Below are positions 9,574-18,349 of a stretch of 64,000 nucleotides of DNA, in pieces. The notes beneath the pieces were generated by a model. It was not told the DNA's origin. It saw nothing but the letters and a program-made list of their open reading frames with translations, and searched no databases. This DNA comes from Staphylococcus lutrae (GTDB lineage Bacteria; Bacillota; Bacilli; Staphylococcales; Staphylococcaceae): the NCBI RefSeq assembly GCF_002101335.1, contig NZ_CP020773.1, forward strand, positions 1,364,001 through 1,428,000, given 5' to 3'. How positions within the stretch are numbered: the first letter of the stretch is position 1; the number at the start of each line of letters is the position of its first letter. The position numbers and the translations under genes are program-made.

Positions 9574-11115
9574 ATGGAAATGGCAAAAGAACAAGAGCTC
9601 ATTCTTGTCCTAGACTTTGGAAGTCAATATAATCAGTTAATTACGCGTCGCATTCGTGAAATGGGTGTATACAGTGAATTACATGACCACGAGATTTCAA
9701 TAGCAGAAATTAAAAAGATGAATCCGAAAGGGATCATTTTATCAGGAGGGCCAAACTCTGTATATGCGGAAGATGCCTTTACCATTGACCCAGAAATTTA
9801 TAACTTAGGTATCCCTGTGTTGGGAATTTGTTATGGTATGCAACTGACGACAAAATTGCTCGGTGGCAAGGTAGAACGCGCGAACCAACGTGAGTATGGG
9901 AAAGCGACAATCAATGCGAAGTCAGATGACCTTTTCTTTGGTTTACCTGAAGTGCAAACGGTATGGATGAGTCATTCCGATAAAGTGATTGAAATTCCGG
10001 AAGGGTTCGAAGTGATTGCAGATAGTCCAAGTACACAATATGCTGCAATTGAGGATAAAGCACGTCGGATATACGGGGTACAGTTCCACCCAGAAGTACG
10101 CCATACAGAGTTCGGCAATGATTTGTTACGTAATTTTGTACGCCGTGTTTGTAACTGTACTGGTGAATGGACAATGGAAAACTTTATTGACATCGAAGTA
10201 CAAAAAATCCGTGAAAAAGTCGGTAATCGTAAAGTCCTTTGCGCCATGAGTGGTGGAGTCGACTCGTCTGTAGTCGCAGTTTTAATACACAAGGCGATTG
10301 GGGATCAATTGACATGTATCTTTGTTGATCACGGCTTGTTACGTAAAGGTGAAGGCGACATGGTCATGGAACAGTTTGGTGAAGGTTTTAACATGAACAT
10401 TATTCGTGTCAATGCGAAAGACCGTTTTATGTCGAAACTAGAAGGCGTTTCAGATCCAGAGAAGAAACGTAAAATCATCGGTAACGAATTTGTTTATGTT
10501 TTCGATGATGAAGCTTCAAAATTAGAAGGTGTAGATTTCTTAGCACAAGGGACGTTATACACGGATGTAATTGAATCAGGAACAAAGACAGCCCAAACCA
10601 TCAAATCACATCACAATGTAGGGGGATTACCAGAAGATATGGCGTTCGAATTAATCGAGCCGATCAATACATTGTTTAAAGATGAAGTCCGTGCGCTCGG
10701 CATTGAACTGGGAATCCCCGAACATTTAGTATGGAGACAACCTTTCCCGGGTCCGGGATTAGGCATCCGTGTATTGGGTGAAATCACAGAGGATAAACTA
10801 GAAATCGTACGTGAATCAGATGCCATTTTACGCGAAGTCATTCGTGAAGAAGGTTTAGAACGTGAGATTTGGCAGTATTTCACAGTATTACCTGACATCC
10901 GATCTGTAGGTGTTATGGGTGACTATCGAACGTATGACTACACAGTCGGTATTCGTGCAGTTACATCTATTGACGGGATGACAAGTGATTTTGCCCGCAT
11001 TGACTGGGAAGTATTACAAAAAATCTCTACACGTATCGTCAACGAAGTCGATCACGTCAATCGCGTCGTATATGACATCACATCAAAGCCCCCAAGTACG
11101 ATCGAGTGGGAATAA
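9574..11115 (+). CDS. guaA: GMP synthase (glutamine-hydrolysing)
   Basis: Converts XMP to GMP using glutamine-derived ammonia and ATP (513 aa, the S. aureus length). The N-terminal class I amidotransferase has the nucleophile elbow GICYGMQ and the HPEVRHTE motif. An ATP-pyrophosphatase P-loop SGGVDSS and a C-terminal dimerisation domain ending in [11 protein letters not shown] follow. The 3' end of guaA is a known integration site for staphylococcal islands, and an integrase gene lies immediately downstream, so this end is probably an att site. Confidence 0.97.
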   Translation: MEMAKEQELILVLDFGSQYNQLITRRIREMGVYSELHDHEISIAEIKKMNPKGIILSGGPNSVYAEDAFTIDPEIYNLGIPVLGICYGMQLTTKLLGGKVERANQREYGKATINAKSDDLFFGLPEVQTVWMSHSDKVIEIPEGFEVIADSPSTQYAAIEDKARRIYGVQFHPEVRHTEFGNDLLRNFVRRVCNCTGEWTMENFIDIEVQKIREKVGNRKVLCAMSGGVDSSVVAVLIHKAIGDQLTCIFVDHGLLRKGEGDMVMEQFGEGFNMNIIRVNAKDRFMSKLEGVSDPEKKRKIIGNEFVYVFDDEASKLEGVDFLAQGTLYTDVIESGTKTAQTIKSHHNVGGLPEDMAFELIEPINTLFKDEVRALGIELGIPEHLVWRQPFPGPGLGIRVLGEITEDKLEIVRESDAILREVIREEGLEREIWQYFTVLPDIRSVGVMGDYRTYDYTVGIRAVTSIDGMTSDFARIDWEVLQKISTRIVNEVDHVNRVVYDITSKPPSTIEWE

Positions 11116-11133
11116 TAACATAGTATAAATGAT

Positions 11134-11174
11134 AGGCTAGAATTACCGTTATTATGCGGTTTCTAGCCTTTTTT
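11134..11174. terminator. Terminator between guaA and the integrase
   Basis: GGCTAGAA and ACCG pair with CGGT and TTCTAGCC, followed by six T residues. It ends guaA and, because integrase converges on it, may serve both sides. Confidence 0.85.
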
Positions 11175-11182
11175 ATTTTGCG

Positions 11183-11202
11183 TTGAATACGTTTTGAATA
11201 CG
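11183..11202. repeat. Paired TTGAATACG repeats, probable integrase arm sites (left)
   Basis: TTGAATACG occurs at 11183-11191 and 11194-11202, between guaA and the integrase stop. The same 9-mer recurs twice in inverted orientation at 18449-18469. Short iterated repeats at both ends of an element are typical arm-type binding sites of tyrosine integrases. The role is inferred. Confidence 0.6.
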
Positions 11203-11208
11203 TTAATG

Positions 11209-12345
11209 CTAAAAATTGATATAATTTGCGAACTTTTCAGCCACTTGGTCACGCTGTTTTTCAGTGACGTGAGCATAAATATCCATAGTGGTTTTGATGT
11301 CGCCGTGTCCTAATCTGTCTTGTACTTCTTGGATAGATAGACCCGCTTCAAATAAAAGTGAACAATGAGTATGTCTAAAGCCATGTACTTTGATACGTTT
11401 GAAATGATGCTTATCACACACATCATTTAATACTTTATTAGTATGTTCGGGATATAGTGGCTTATTATTCGTCACATCAGTAAATACAGGATGGTGTTTA
11501 TCTGATGTATTATGTCCATATTTAAGGGATTCAACACGTTGGTGTATTCTCCATGTCTTTAATATCGAAGCGGTTTTGTCGTCTATGCTGATTGTTCTAA
11601 GTGATGATTTCGTCTTTGGCTCTTGTATAACGAGTTTATAGTTTAACCCTCGTGCATATGTTTTATTTACAGTGATTGTTTGTTTATTAAAATCAATATC
11701 ATTCCATGTTAAAGCCATTAACTCTCCACGTCTAAAACCCGTGAATGCTAATGTACGGAACATTGCAAAATATAAAGGGTTATCCTCGACAAAACTTAAA
11801 AACTGTTTTAACTCATCACTTGAATAGTATTTCAATGATGGGTCTTTTGGTGCTTCTTTCTTACGTGGTGCCTTTGTATAATTAAAAGGGTTATCAGCGA
11901 TGATTTTAAGGTTAACAGCGTAATTTAATACGTTAGACGCATATATACGAACTGCTTTCATATCAGAATATTGTTTATTCCACTTATTGATGACCTTTTG
12001 ACAGTATGGCACTGTGATTTTTTTAACTGGAACATCTTTAAAATGTTCTAGTATAGCAGTATCAAATAGTGTTAACACTCGCTGATATGTGCTTTCTCTT
12101 ACAGTATTTTCGTACTGTTCAAGCCATAGTTTATAAACCTCTTCAAACGTTGTTATATCGTTGTTTAAAAAACCATTTTTATCAACTTCCGTTTGTAATC
12201 GTGCCTCAGCAATCTTCGCATCTCTTTCAGTCTTAAACCCTCGTCTAGTTGTCCGCTTCTGTTTACCTGTAATAGGGTCGGTACCTAAATAAGCCACAAA
12301 CATATAGGCTGTTGTACCGTCTTTCTTTTTGTATTTCTTAATCAT
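11209..12345 (-). CDS. int: Tyrosine site-specific integrase
   Basis: Integrase of the phage/SaPI type that recombines the element into the guaA 3' end. About 378 aa with an N-terminal AP2-like/arm-binding region (KKYKKKDGTTAYMFVAYLG), a SAM-like core-binding domain and a catalytic domain. The catalytic residues visible are GFRRGEL (Arg), HGFRHTH (HxxR), a GHGD block and the nucleophile in MDIYAHV. An upstream ATG pair at 12366 is open, but the ATG at 12345 has the better ribosome site (AAAGGA, 9 nt), so I place the start there. The gene looks intact and ends near guaA as expected. Confidence 0.92.
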   Translation of the reverse strand: MIKKYKKKDGTTAYMFVAYLGTDPITGKQKRTTRRGFKTERDAKIAEARLQTEVDKNGFLNNDITTFEEVYKLWLEQYENTVRESTYQRVLTLFDTAILEHFKDVPVKKITVPYCQKVINKWNKQYSDMKAVRIYASNVLNYAVNLKIIADNPFNYTKAPRKKEAPKDPSLKYYSSDELKQFLSFVEDNPLYFAMFRTLAFTGFRRGELMALTWNDIDFNKQTITVNKTYARGLNYKLVIQEPKTKSSLRTISIDDKTASILKTWRIHQRVESLKYGHNTSDKHHPVFTDVTNNKPLYPEHTNKVLNDVCDKHHFKRIKVHGFRHTHCSLLFEAGLSIQEVQDRLGHGDIKTTMDIYAHVTEKQRDQVAEKFANYINF

Positions 12346-12366
12346 GTATTTCAATCCTTTCATCAT

Positions 12367-12382
12367 GCCCGCATGCGTGAGA
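12367..12382. repeat. Dispersed 16-bp repeat, copy 1
   Basis: GCCCGCATGCGTGAGA, upstream of the integrase start. The same string recurs exactly at 13699-13714 and with one change at 18471-18486. The centre GCATGC is palindromic. Function unknown. Confidence 0.7.
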
Positions 12383-12437
12383 TTGGATTGACACGCCGTT
12401 AAGGAATGGCTACCTCGTGGCGTGATGATTAATAATG

Positions 12438-13067
12438 TTATTTAACCTCACTTAGTTTCACTTTTTTCATCATTTCAAATTCTGTCTTTTCAAATAGATG
12501 TATTAATAAATCACTATTTTCGGTTAGTGGATATTCATTATGTTTTATTTTTTGTCCAATTACGTTTTTTAAATTAGCAATCGTTTTTTTATAGATTTCA
12601 TTAATTATTTTTGTTTTAAAACTAATTGAAAGTGATGATAAGAATGTTAAAAACTCATCATTTTCATATGCATCTGATTCTCCTAGCACTACGTTGACAG
12701 TAAAGTCTAATTTATCTACATCAATAGGGAAAGGAAAGGACGTTTTTTTATCAAATATATACGTAGAAATATAAAAAGTTCGTTCATAAAACTGTTTTTT
12801 TACGGTTAGTGCTATATCCGGAATTTCATCATTATAAGTAATTGTCGAATCTTTTAAATCAATAATATAAGGGGCGTAATCGAAAAAATCTGCGGGTGTT
12901 ACACCTAAGTAATTGCATAGTTTGTCAATTGTATCAAATTGGACGCCTTTCCCCGTGTTTTCAGAAAGAGACATTAAAGTAGTTTTGGAAATCCCCGTTT
13001 CTTCGTATAAGTCTGCAATTTTCAAGCCTCTTTCAGCCATTAGAATTGCTAAATTACTTTGTATCAT
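12438..13067 (-). CDS. XRE-family repressor of the element (CI-like)
   Basis: A 209-aa protein with an N-terminal Cro/CI-type HTH (about residues 3-65: LKIADLYEETGISKTTLMSL, then FDTIDKLCNYLGVTPADFF). The C-terminal region of unknown fold could sense an inducer or mediate dimerisation. It is transcribed away from a small HTH gene across a 150-bp control region, the switch layout of temperate phages and phage-inducible islands. No LexA-like self-cleavage motif was recognised. Confidence 0.8.
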   Translation of the reverse strand: MIQSNLAILMAERGLKIADLYEETGISKTTLMSLSENTGKGVQFDTIDKLCNYLGVTPADFFDYAPYIIDLKDSTITYNDEIPDIALTVKKQFYERTFYISTYIFDKKTSFPFPIDVDKLDFTVNVVLGESDAYENDEFLTFLSSLSISFKTKIINEIYKKTIANLKNVIGQKIKHNEYPLTENSDLLIHLFEKTEFEMMKKVKLSEVK

Positions 13068-13124
13068 AAAAAAACCACCTTATCTTTTGATTGTGTATAT
13101 ACTATAACACAATATAACAATTGT

Positions 13125-13196
13125 CGCTAAAATATTTCAATATATTGACAAGTTTAAAATATTAGCGTACTCTATCAATAGTTAGTGTAGTAACTA
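13125..13196. promoter_or_regulatory. Divergent control region of the element (operators and rightward promoter)
   Basis: Inverted hexamers CGCTAA (13125-13130) and TTAGCG (13162-13167) bracket a -35 TTGACA (13145-13150). The candidate -10 TACTCT (13168-13173) has a 17-bp spacer. A second perfect inverted repeat, TAGTTA-6 nt-TAACTA, covers 13179-13196. The position between the two HTH genes makes these plausible repressor operators. Confidence 0.55.
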
Positions 13197-13220
13197 AAAT
13201 AAGTGTTTAGGAGGATTGTT

Positions 13221-13448
13221 ATGAAAAACAATTTCAGAATTATCATCGCAAAGAAAAAGTTGAAAATTGCTGATGTTCATGATGCCACTGGTATTTCGAG
13301 AAATACTCTGTACGGGTTATATAAAGAAACGACAAAAAACCCCGACACTATTACTATCATGAAAATATGTCATTTTCTAAATGTTACCCCCAACGATTTG
13401 CTAGTAGTAAAGGAAGTGAACGACCATGCCACAACTACTAAGCAATGA
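13221..13448 (+). CDS. Small Cro-like HTH protein
   Basis: A 75-aa protein that is almost entirely one XRE/HTH_26 domain (FRIIIAKKKLKIADVHDATGISRNTLYGLY ends at about residue 31, split here for clarity by the turn TGIS). It ends with a NVTPNDLL helix. It has the same domain family as the divergent repressor and so is the likely Cro partner. The ATG at 13221 follows AGGAGG by 6 nt. Its 3' end overlaps the next ORF by 23 bp. Confidence 0.75.
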   Translation: MKNNFRIIIAKKKLKIADVHDATGISRNTLYGLYKETTKNPDTITIMKICHFLNVTPNDLLVVKEVNDHATTTKQ

Positions 13449-13686
13449 AGCCAGCCAGCACCTTGTAACCGAAATTGTGAGGATTGTAGAAGCGGTGGCA
13501 TTAGAGAGAGTAAGACAGAATCGAAAACGGTACCTTAATCAAAAAGAAGTAATGGAGGAATACCGTTGTACCCACAAGGACATTACCAAATGGGAGAAAG
13601 CAGGACTCAAAAAATTTAGGAAAGGTAAAAGCTGGATTTATGACAGACGAGACATTGAACAGGTATTGGATAGCTTAAAGCAATAG
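13426..13686 (+). CDS. DUF771-like phage/island DNA-binding protein (possible excisionase)
   Basis: An 86-aa protein with a helical N-terminus and a C-terminal winged-helix-like block (YLNQKEVMEEYRCTHKDITK, KWEKAGLKKFRKG, WIYDRRDIEQVLD). The block resembles MerR/excisionase-type or DUF771 domains of staphylococcal phages. It overlaps the Cro-like gene and is cotranscribed with it. Excisionase function is inference from position. After it the expected island genes are missing and insertion sequences begin. Confidence 0.65.
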   Translation: MPQLLSNEASQHLVTEIVRIVEAVALERVRQNRKRYLNQKEVMEEYRCTHKDITKWEKAGLKKFRKGKSWIYDRRDIEQVLDSLKQ

Positions 13687-13698
13687 TAAATTAACAGC

Positions 13699-13714
13699 GC
13701 CCGCATGCGTGAGA
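13699..13714. repeat. Dispersed 16-bp repeat, copy 2
   Basis: GCCCGCATGCGTGAGA, identical to copy 1 at 12367, just after the DUF771-like gene. Confidence 0.7.
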
Positions 13715-13760
13715 GAGTCAAACAGTACTATGTTTTTAGTCTTTAAAAGGTGGTGAGACC

Positions 13761-13853
13761 ATGAGAGTAAAACGTATTGCACTAATGTTTTTATTGGCAT
13801 ATTTCTTATTTACTACATTTGATTTTCATATTGGAATGTCAACAGTTTCCTAG
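13761..13853 (+). pseudogene. Short hydrophobic ORF cut by IS insertion
   Basis: Thirty codons starting at ATG 13761 behind a good ribosome site (AGGTGGTGAG). They encode a basic start and one hydrophobic helix (IALMFLLAYFLFTTFDF). From 13837 on the codons are IS sequence (GMSTVS, then TAG), so the native gene is truncated. Its original product is not recognisable. Confidence 0.5.
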
Positions 13854-14656
13854 ACACTTTTCATGTGTAGATCTTTAAACGCCACTGGTGTTAAATACTG
13901 TAATGAAGAATGTGGTCTAAAATTGTTGTACCAATTTACATAATCAAATAATTCTGTCTCTAACTGTTCTAGGTTTTCAAATTTCATCTGTTTTACAAAT
14001 TCGGTTTTTAGTGCTTTCATCGTTGCTTCTGCAACTGCGTTATCATAAGGACAACCTTTAGTACTTAATGAACGTTCGATTTCAAAAGTCTTTAATACTT
14101 CATCTATCAATTTGTTATCAAATTCTTTACCTCTATCTGTATGAAATAGTGCGATTTGTTTTAGGTTATGATTAATTTTACTAATTGCTTTCACCACTAA
14201 ATTTGCATCCTTATTTTTACCTGCACTGTAACCAACAATTTCTCTATTGAAGAGATCAATAAATAAACATATATAATGCCATCTATCTGCTACTTTTACA
14301 TAGGTTAAATCACTTACCAATGCATCCATTGGTTGTTCTCTATTAAAAGTGCGATTTAAATGATTTTTAATTAGTTTTTCATTTGTTTCTTTTGGATGAT
14401 TTTTATATTTAGCTTTCGTATAAACAGAAACTAGATTATATTTTTTCATGATACGACCAATCTTTCGTCTGGATACAGTGAGACCTTTGTCGTTTAATTT
14501 ATTCTTAATTCGTCTTGTACCAAAGCTTTTTCTATTCGAATTAAACGTATCTATAATAATTTTTTCTAATTCTAAATCATCATCTTTTTGGCTTTGAGTA
14601 TTTCTTTTTATTGATTCATAGTAAGTGCTTCTTGGTATTTTCAGGACTTTACACAT
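13850..14656 (-). CDS. IS3-family transposase OrfB (DDE catalytic subunit)
   Basis: Integrase-core transposase, 268 aa as a free ORF. Catalytic carboxylates sit in the blocks VSDLTYV (D), FHTDRGKEF (D) and NAVAEATMKALKTE (E), with the C-terminal NWYNNFRPHSSLQYLTP signature. It lacks its own strong start. It is normally made as a fusion with OrfA by -1 frameshifting at the A-run near the end of orfA, reading through KIEIIQKNAHQYSVSAMC. The stop codon lies at the extreme IS end. It appears intact. Confidence 0.9.
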   Translation of the reverse strand: MCKVLKIPRSTYYESIKRNTQSQKDDDLELEKIIIDTFNSNRKSFGTRRIKNKLNDKGLTVSRRKIGRIMKKYNLVSVYTKAKYKNHPKETNEKLIKNHLNRTFNREQPMDALVSDLTYVKVADRWHYICLFIDLFNREIVGYSAGKNKDANLVVKAISKINHNLKQIALFHTDRGKEFDNKLIDEVLKTFEIERSLSTKGCPYDNAVAEATMKALKTEFVKQMKFENLEQLETELFDYVNWYNNFRPHSSLQYLTPVAFKDLHMKSV

Positions 14657-14697
14657 TGCTGATACTGAATATTGATGCGCATTCTTTTGAATGATTT

Positions 14698-14979
14698 CTA
14701 TTTTCGTCCCATGATCAGCGCTGCTTGCTTTAAAATATCATTCTCCATTTTTAAATGTTGAACTTCTTTGCGTAATTTAATCAGCTCTTTTTCATCATCT
14801 GATAAGTTATCTTGATGATGAAATGAACCGGTGTTTTGATGTTGTTTTATCCATTTTCCTAATGCCGAAGGTGTTAAATCATACTCGCGTACAATTTCAT
14901 TCCTAGGTTTACCATTTTCATATAATCTAACCATTTGTAACTTAAACTCTGAACTAAATGTTCTTCTTTCTCTTGTCAT
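14698..14979 (-). CDS. IS3-family OrfA (HTH, leucine zipper)
   Basis: A 93-aa HTH_Tnp_1-type protein. RRTFSSEFKLQMVRLYENGK leads into an HTH (EIVREYDLTPSALGKWIKQH). A heptad-repeat zipper follows (ELIKLRKEVQHLKMENDILK). It ends GRK-stop at a CGAAAATAG sequence, where a -1 slip on AAAA would join orfB. It binds the IS ends and controls transposition. Confidence 0.88.
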   Translation of the reverse strand: MTRERRTFSSEFKLQMVRLYENGKPRNEIVREYDLTPSALGKWIKQHQNTGSFHHQDNLSDDEKELIKLRKEVQHLKMENDILKQAALIMGRK

Positions 14980-15082
14980 AATATAATCGCCTACTTTCTT
15001 AATTTAACAATATCTATTCTCATAGAATTTGTCCAATTAAGTGTAGACGATTCAACTCAATCTTTGAATGGAGGTTGTTTGA

Positions 15083-16318
15083 TTGAGACATGATATATAC
15101 GAAGGAGTGTCATTTTACATTATGAAAGGCATAAAACCAAATTACGCTGAGCTGGCTAGACAATATCATTGCGATCCAAGGACAGTAAAAAAATATTATG
15201 AGGCTGGGAAAGGCAATGAGTTGAAAAAATTAAAAACAAGAAAAACGACAAAGAGAGTATCAAAATTAGAACCCTATAAAACGCTCATAGACGAAAAATT
15301 AGAGCTAGGTTGTACGGCTATGGCGATTTATAAATATATTACTAAAAAAGGGTATGAAGGCAAATATACGATTCTAAGAGAATATTGTAAGAATAAAAAA
15401 GGAAAGGAAATTAAAAAAGCAACTATACGGGTAGAAGCACGACCCGGTATAGCTGCTCAAGTAGACTGGAAAGAAGATATGGTCATGCATGATAAATTTG
15501 GGAAACGTTATCAATTTAATATCTTTCTTTACGTTCTACACTATTCAAAAATGAAGTATATCACATTAACTTGGGATAGAAAACAAGATACATTATTTCA
15601 ATGTTTGAAAGAATCTTTTGAGTACACTGGAGGTGTTCCTAAGGAGATATGGTTCGATAATATGAAAACGGTCGTTGATCGTCCTAGAACACAATATAGA
15701 AAAGTGGTATTTAACGCCCTTTTTCATCAATTTAGTAAAGATGCAAACTTTGAACCCATCGCGTGTAGGCCTTATAGGCCGCAAACCAAGGGCTCTGTGG
15801 AATCTTTAGCTAAATTTGTGGAACAACGTTTAAGGCCCTACGATTACGAATTTTATGACGCTGTTGAACTTATCAGTCTTGTCAATCACTTTTGTCATGA
15901 AATGAACCATAACGAAATATCGCAAGCAACTGACTGCTATCCAATTGATTTATTCAATTCTGAAGAAAAACATCTATTGAACCCGTTTAATGTGCAGTTA
16001 CTAGACACCTATGTCGAAGATGAATGCATTCGAATCGTTTCTAAAGAGTCGATGGTTAATTTTAGAAAAGGTAAATATTCAGTACCTACAAAGTTTATTG
16101 GAGAGGAGGTTCAATTAATCTTTAATGAATTGACTGACGAATTATCCATCTACTTTGATGCCGAGTTAATTAGAACCCATCATTTATCGGAAAAGAAATT
16201 CAATTATGTTACCGAAGATATGTGTGAGATATTGAAGTCTGATGCATTCAAGCACAAAGACGATCAAGAAATTCTTACTTATATCGAAGATTCATTATTA
16301 AAATATGACGAGGTGTAG
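15083..16318 (+). CDS. istA: IS21-family transposase IstA
   Basis: A 411-aa transposase. The N-terminal HTH (ELARQYHCDPRTVKKYYEAG) is followed by an integrase core with D in QVDWKED, D in WFDNMKT and E in GSVESLAKF. A TTG start at 15083 lies 8 nt after GGAGG. The upstream part of its element is displaced by the IS3 insertion, so its natural promoter may be lost. The reading frame is complete. Confidence 0.88.
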   Translation: MRHDIYEGVSFYIMKGIKPNYAELARQYHCDPRTVKKYYEAGKGNELKKLKTRKTTKRVSKLEPYKTLIDEKLELGCTAMAIYKYITKKGYEGKYTILREYCKNKKGKEIKKATIRVEARPGIAAQVDWKEDMVMHDKFGKRYQFNIFLYVLHYSKMKYITLTWDRKQDTLFQCLKESFEYTGGVPKEIWFDNMKTVVDRPRTQYRKVVFNALFHQFSKDANFEPIACRPYRPQTKGSVESLAKFVEQRLRPYDYEFYDAVELISLVNHFCHEMNHNEISQATDCYPIDLFNSEEKHLLNPFNVQLLDTYVEDECIRIVSKESMVNFRKGKYSVPTKFIGEEVQLIFNELTDELSIYFDAELIRTHHLSEKKFNYVTEDMCEILKSDAFKHKDDQEILTYIEDSLLKYDEV

Positions 16319-16328
16319 GAGAACAGAT

Positions 16329-17096
16329 ATGTATACAGACCATCAAAAGCTATTAGAAAATTTTCAACTGCTCAATCTAAAAATGATTAAAGACTATTAT
16401 CCGAAGTATTTAGAATCACTATCCAAGAATCAAAAATCTTTAACTGAAATTTTACTTGAGTTGACAGAAAAGGAAGTAGAATATCAAGCTGAACAAAAAT
16501 TTAAACGCGCTATTAAGTTAGCACGTTTCCCTAAGGTTAAATATTTAAGTGACTTTGATTTCACGTTTCAACCAAGCATTAATAAACAAGAAATACTCAC
16601 ATTAAAATCCATGCATTTTCTAGAGAAGAATATCAATATATGCTTCTTAGGTAATAGTGGTGTCGGTAAGACACATCTAGCAATATCGCTAGGCGTAGAA
16701 GCCTGTAAACAAAATATCAAAACTCGATTCTATACTTTTAAAGAGTTAATTGAACTCTTAACCACTTCAGAGGAGAAAGGAATCACCAATAAAACTTTAA
16801 AACAATTAAACAGAATTGAACTGCTTATCATTGATGAAATAGGCTATACCCCCATCTCAAAAGAACAGGCAGACCTCTTCTATCAATTGATGTCACTCAG
16901 GTATGAAATGAAATCCACAATCATAACGACGAATATCCCATTTTCTAGTTGGGGAGACTCATTTAGTAACAAGATAGCGTCAGCAGCCATTATTGATAGA
17001 CTTATTCACCATTCAAAAATATTTAAAATTACAGGCGATTCATACCGACTTAAAGACTATAAAAGTGAAAAAAGTTTAAACATACGTCATTCTTAA
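16329..17096 (+). CDS. istB: IS21-family helper ATPase IstB
   Basis: AAA+ ATPase of 255 aa, DnaC-like, that activates IstA and selects target DNA. Walker A is GNSGVGKTH (near residue 108) and Walker B is LLIIDEIGY, with a sensor block IITTNIPFSSWGD. The ATG at 16329 follows AGGAG by 7 nt; an upstream in-frame ATG at 16305 overlaps istA and has no ribosome site. Ends just before the 24-bp terminal repeats. Confidence 0.88.
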   Translation: MYTDHQKLLENFQLLNLKMIKDYYPKYLESLSKNQKSLTEILLELTEKEVEYQAEQKFKRAIKLARFPKVKYLSDFDFTFQPSINKQEILTLKSMHFLEKNINICFLGNSGVGKTHLAISLGVEACKQNIKTRFYTFKELIELLTTSEEKGITNKTLKQLNRIELLIIDEIGYTPISKEQADLFYQLMSLRYEMKSTIITTNIPFSSWGDSFSNKIASAAIIDRLIHHSKIFKITGDSYRLKDYKSEKSLNIRHS

Positions 17097-17151
17097 ACCG
17101 CCAAAAAACGACATTTTCAAACCGCCATAAAACAACATTTTCAAACCGCTA

Positions 17152-17706
17152 TTGACAAATGCAATTCATTTAGATTTAAGTGAAGGTGAATATCCTTTTT
17201 CAGATGATGGAAAAAGCTTTAACAAAAATTATTTTACAAGGATTTATAGCAATTCAATTCAAATTTTACAAGATTTATTTCAACAAAGTAAGACTATCGA
17301 TATAGTTCTAGTATATTATTTATATGGGGATTCATTTAAAAAAACTAGGTTCAAAGAAAAGTTTAGTTACTTCAATAATGACGAAACGCCAAATTTTAAA
17401 GAATATATTAACGATGAAGGTATCCAGTGTTATGTATTTTCTTATAAAAATAAGAGTTTGAAGGATTTAAATTATAAAAAATTAGCGAGAGCGATTTGCA
17501 ATCAAGATTTTAAAGGTTTGTTCCCGACGATTAATCAAAAAGATAATTACTTAGATATATATTTCATGGATAGTGAAAGAGGCATATTGTATCATTTGTA
17601 TGATGATAGGGGGCTGTGGCTATATTTTATAAATAAGCAGACATATATAAGTTACTCCAAAAAATATAGCAATCTCTTGTTTGATGTAAGCGATGAAATT
17701 GATTAA
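17152..17706 (+). pseudogene. DUF3885-domain protein, N-terminally truncated by IS21
   Basis: An open frame of 184 codons beginning in the IS21 end itself (TTG at 17152). The rest resembles DUF3885 proteins of Firmicutes, including a CNQDFKG block and LYHLYDDRGLWL near the C-terminus. Family members normally have about 25-30 more residues at the N-terminus, so the start appears removed by the insertion. There is no proper RBS. DUF3885 proteins are of unknown function and occur in accessory clusters. Confidence 0.65.
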
Positions 17707-17896
17707 AGTTTATTTAATATTAATAATACTAATTTTATCATCTGTATTCATATATTTGAACTATAATTGCAAGCATGAAAAGACTAAAATAGCAGTTCTA
17801 GATACAGGGTTTGAAAAGAAAGCTGTTAACAGCAATTTAATACATTACAGACAAATCAAACCGAAATTAAAAGATAAAGAAGACTACCAGGCTTAG
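17693..17896 (+). pseudogene. Stump of a membrane-anchored subtilase (S8)
   Basis: A 67-residue ORF with an N-terminal membrane segment (IYLILIILILSSVFIYL type) followed by KIAVLDTGF, the catalytic-Asp motif of subtilisin-like proteases. The His and Ser motifs are absent because the frame ends at 17896. It overlaps the DUF3885 remnant by 14 bp and meets the convergent DUF1433 gene end to end, which marks a deletion junction. Confidence 0.55.
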
Positions 17897-18315
17897 TGGT
17901 CTTTCTTCTTTTGTTCTAATTCTTTTTGGATTTCATCGGGAGATTTTGATTCGTGTGCAGGTTTTAGCAACTCAAATATTTTAGGGTTTCCTGTTAAAGA
18001 CCCACCAAATTGAAAATTTCGTTCTGGTGACGCAAATGCTGTAAAGTCATATTTTTTATTATTGTTGATATAACCTTCAATCACAGCGTCACCCATAGGC
18101 CCTGATTCAAAACTTTTGAAGTGAACCGATTTGATAGTATTGGGTTCTTTGGTGTTGTATTTGAGATAAAGTGTAATGCGTTCTTGTTGTTGTTTGTAGT
18201 AAATTTCTTTCTGTTTTTCGCGTTCGTCATATTTCATTTTAAGATAGACACCTCCAATAATGATTAATATAATAAATGTCATACTAACAAATATTAATAT
18301 TCTCTTTTTTGACAT
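17893..18315 (-). CDS. DUF1433 membrane-anchored protein
   Basis: About 140 aa. After a short basic start there is one hydrophobic anchor (ILIFVSMTFIILIIIGGVYL). A charged segment rich in K/E/Q follows, then the conserved DUF1433 body (VEGYINNN-like VIEGYINNNKKYDFTAFAS and QFGGSLTG). Staphylococci carry many tandem paralogues in accessory islands, of unknown function. The ATG at 18315 has GAGGAG upstream. It may be slightly C-truncated, since its stop touches the subtilase stump. Confidence 0.7.
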   Translation of the reverse strand: MSKKRILIFVSMTFIILIIIGGVYLKMKYDEREKQKEIYYKQQQERITLYLKYNTKEPNTIKSVHFKSFESGPMGDAVIEGYINNNKKYDFTAFASPERNFQFGGSLTGNPKIFELLKPAHESKSPDEIQKELEQKKKDH

Positions 18316-18349
18316 AAATAAACAACTCCTCAAACTGGTATGTCACAAA

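Larger units (their letters stand above)
13850..15050 (-). mobile_element. IS3-family (IS150/IS3-group) insertion sequence inside the IS21 left end
   Basis: orfA and orfB on the minus strand in the standard -1 arrangement, about 1.2 kb. The proposed ends are at 13850 and 15050, each with an ACACTT core about 4-6 nt in. They are flanked by TTC on both sides (13847-13849 and 15051-15053), compatible with a 3-bp target duplication. The exact ends could be off by a few bases. Confidence 0.75.
13837..17157. mobile_element. IS21-family element interrupted by an IS3-family element
   Basis: The right part has an istA-istB pair (15083-17096). The right end has two tandem 24-bp repeats (17095-17118 and 17119-17142, both beginning AAACCGCC and ending CATTTTC) and a terminal GCTATTGACA. 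The matching left end, TGTCAACAGTTT, is at 13837, on the far side of the IS3 element. I therefore read one IS21-type element split by a later insertion. The sequences flanking the outer ends do not form an obvious target duplication. Confidence 0.7.

Noticed and set aside
17095..17157. CRISPR-like repeat array
   Set aside because: The two 24-bp units are directly tandem without spacers and lie at the IS21 terminus, so they are transposon-end repeats.
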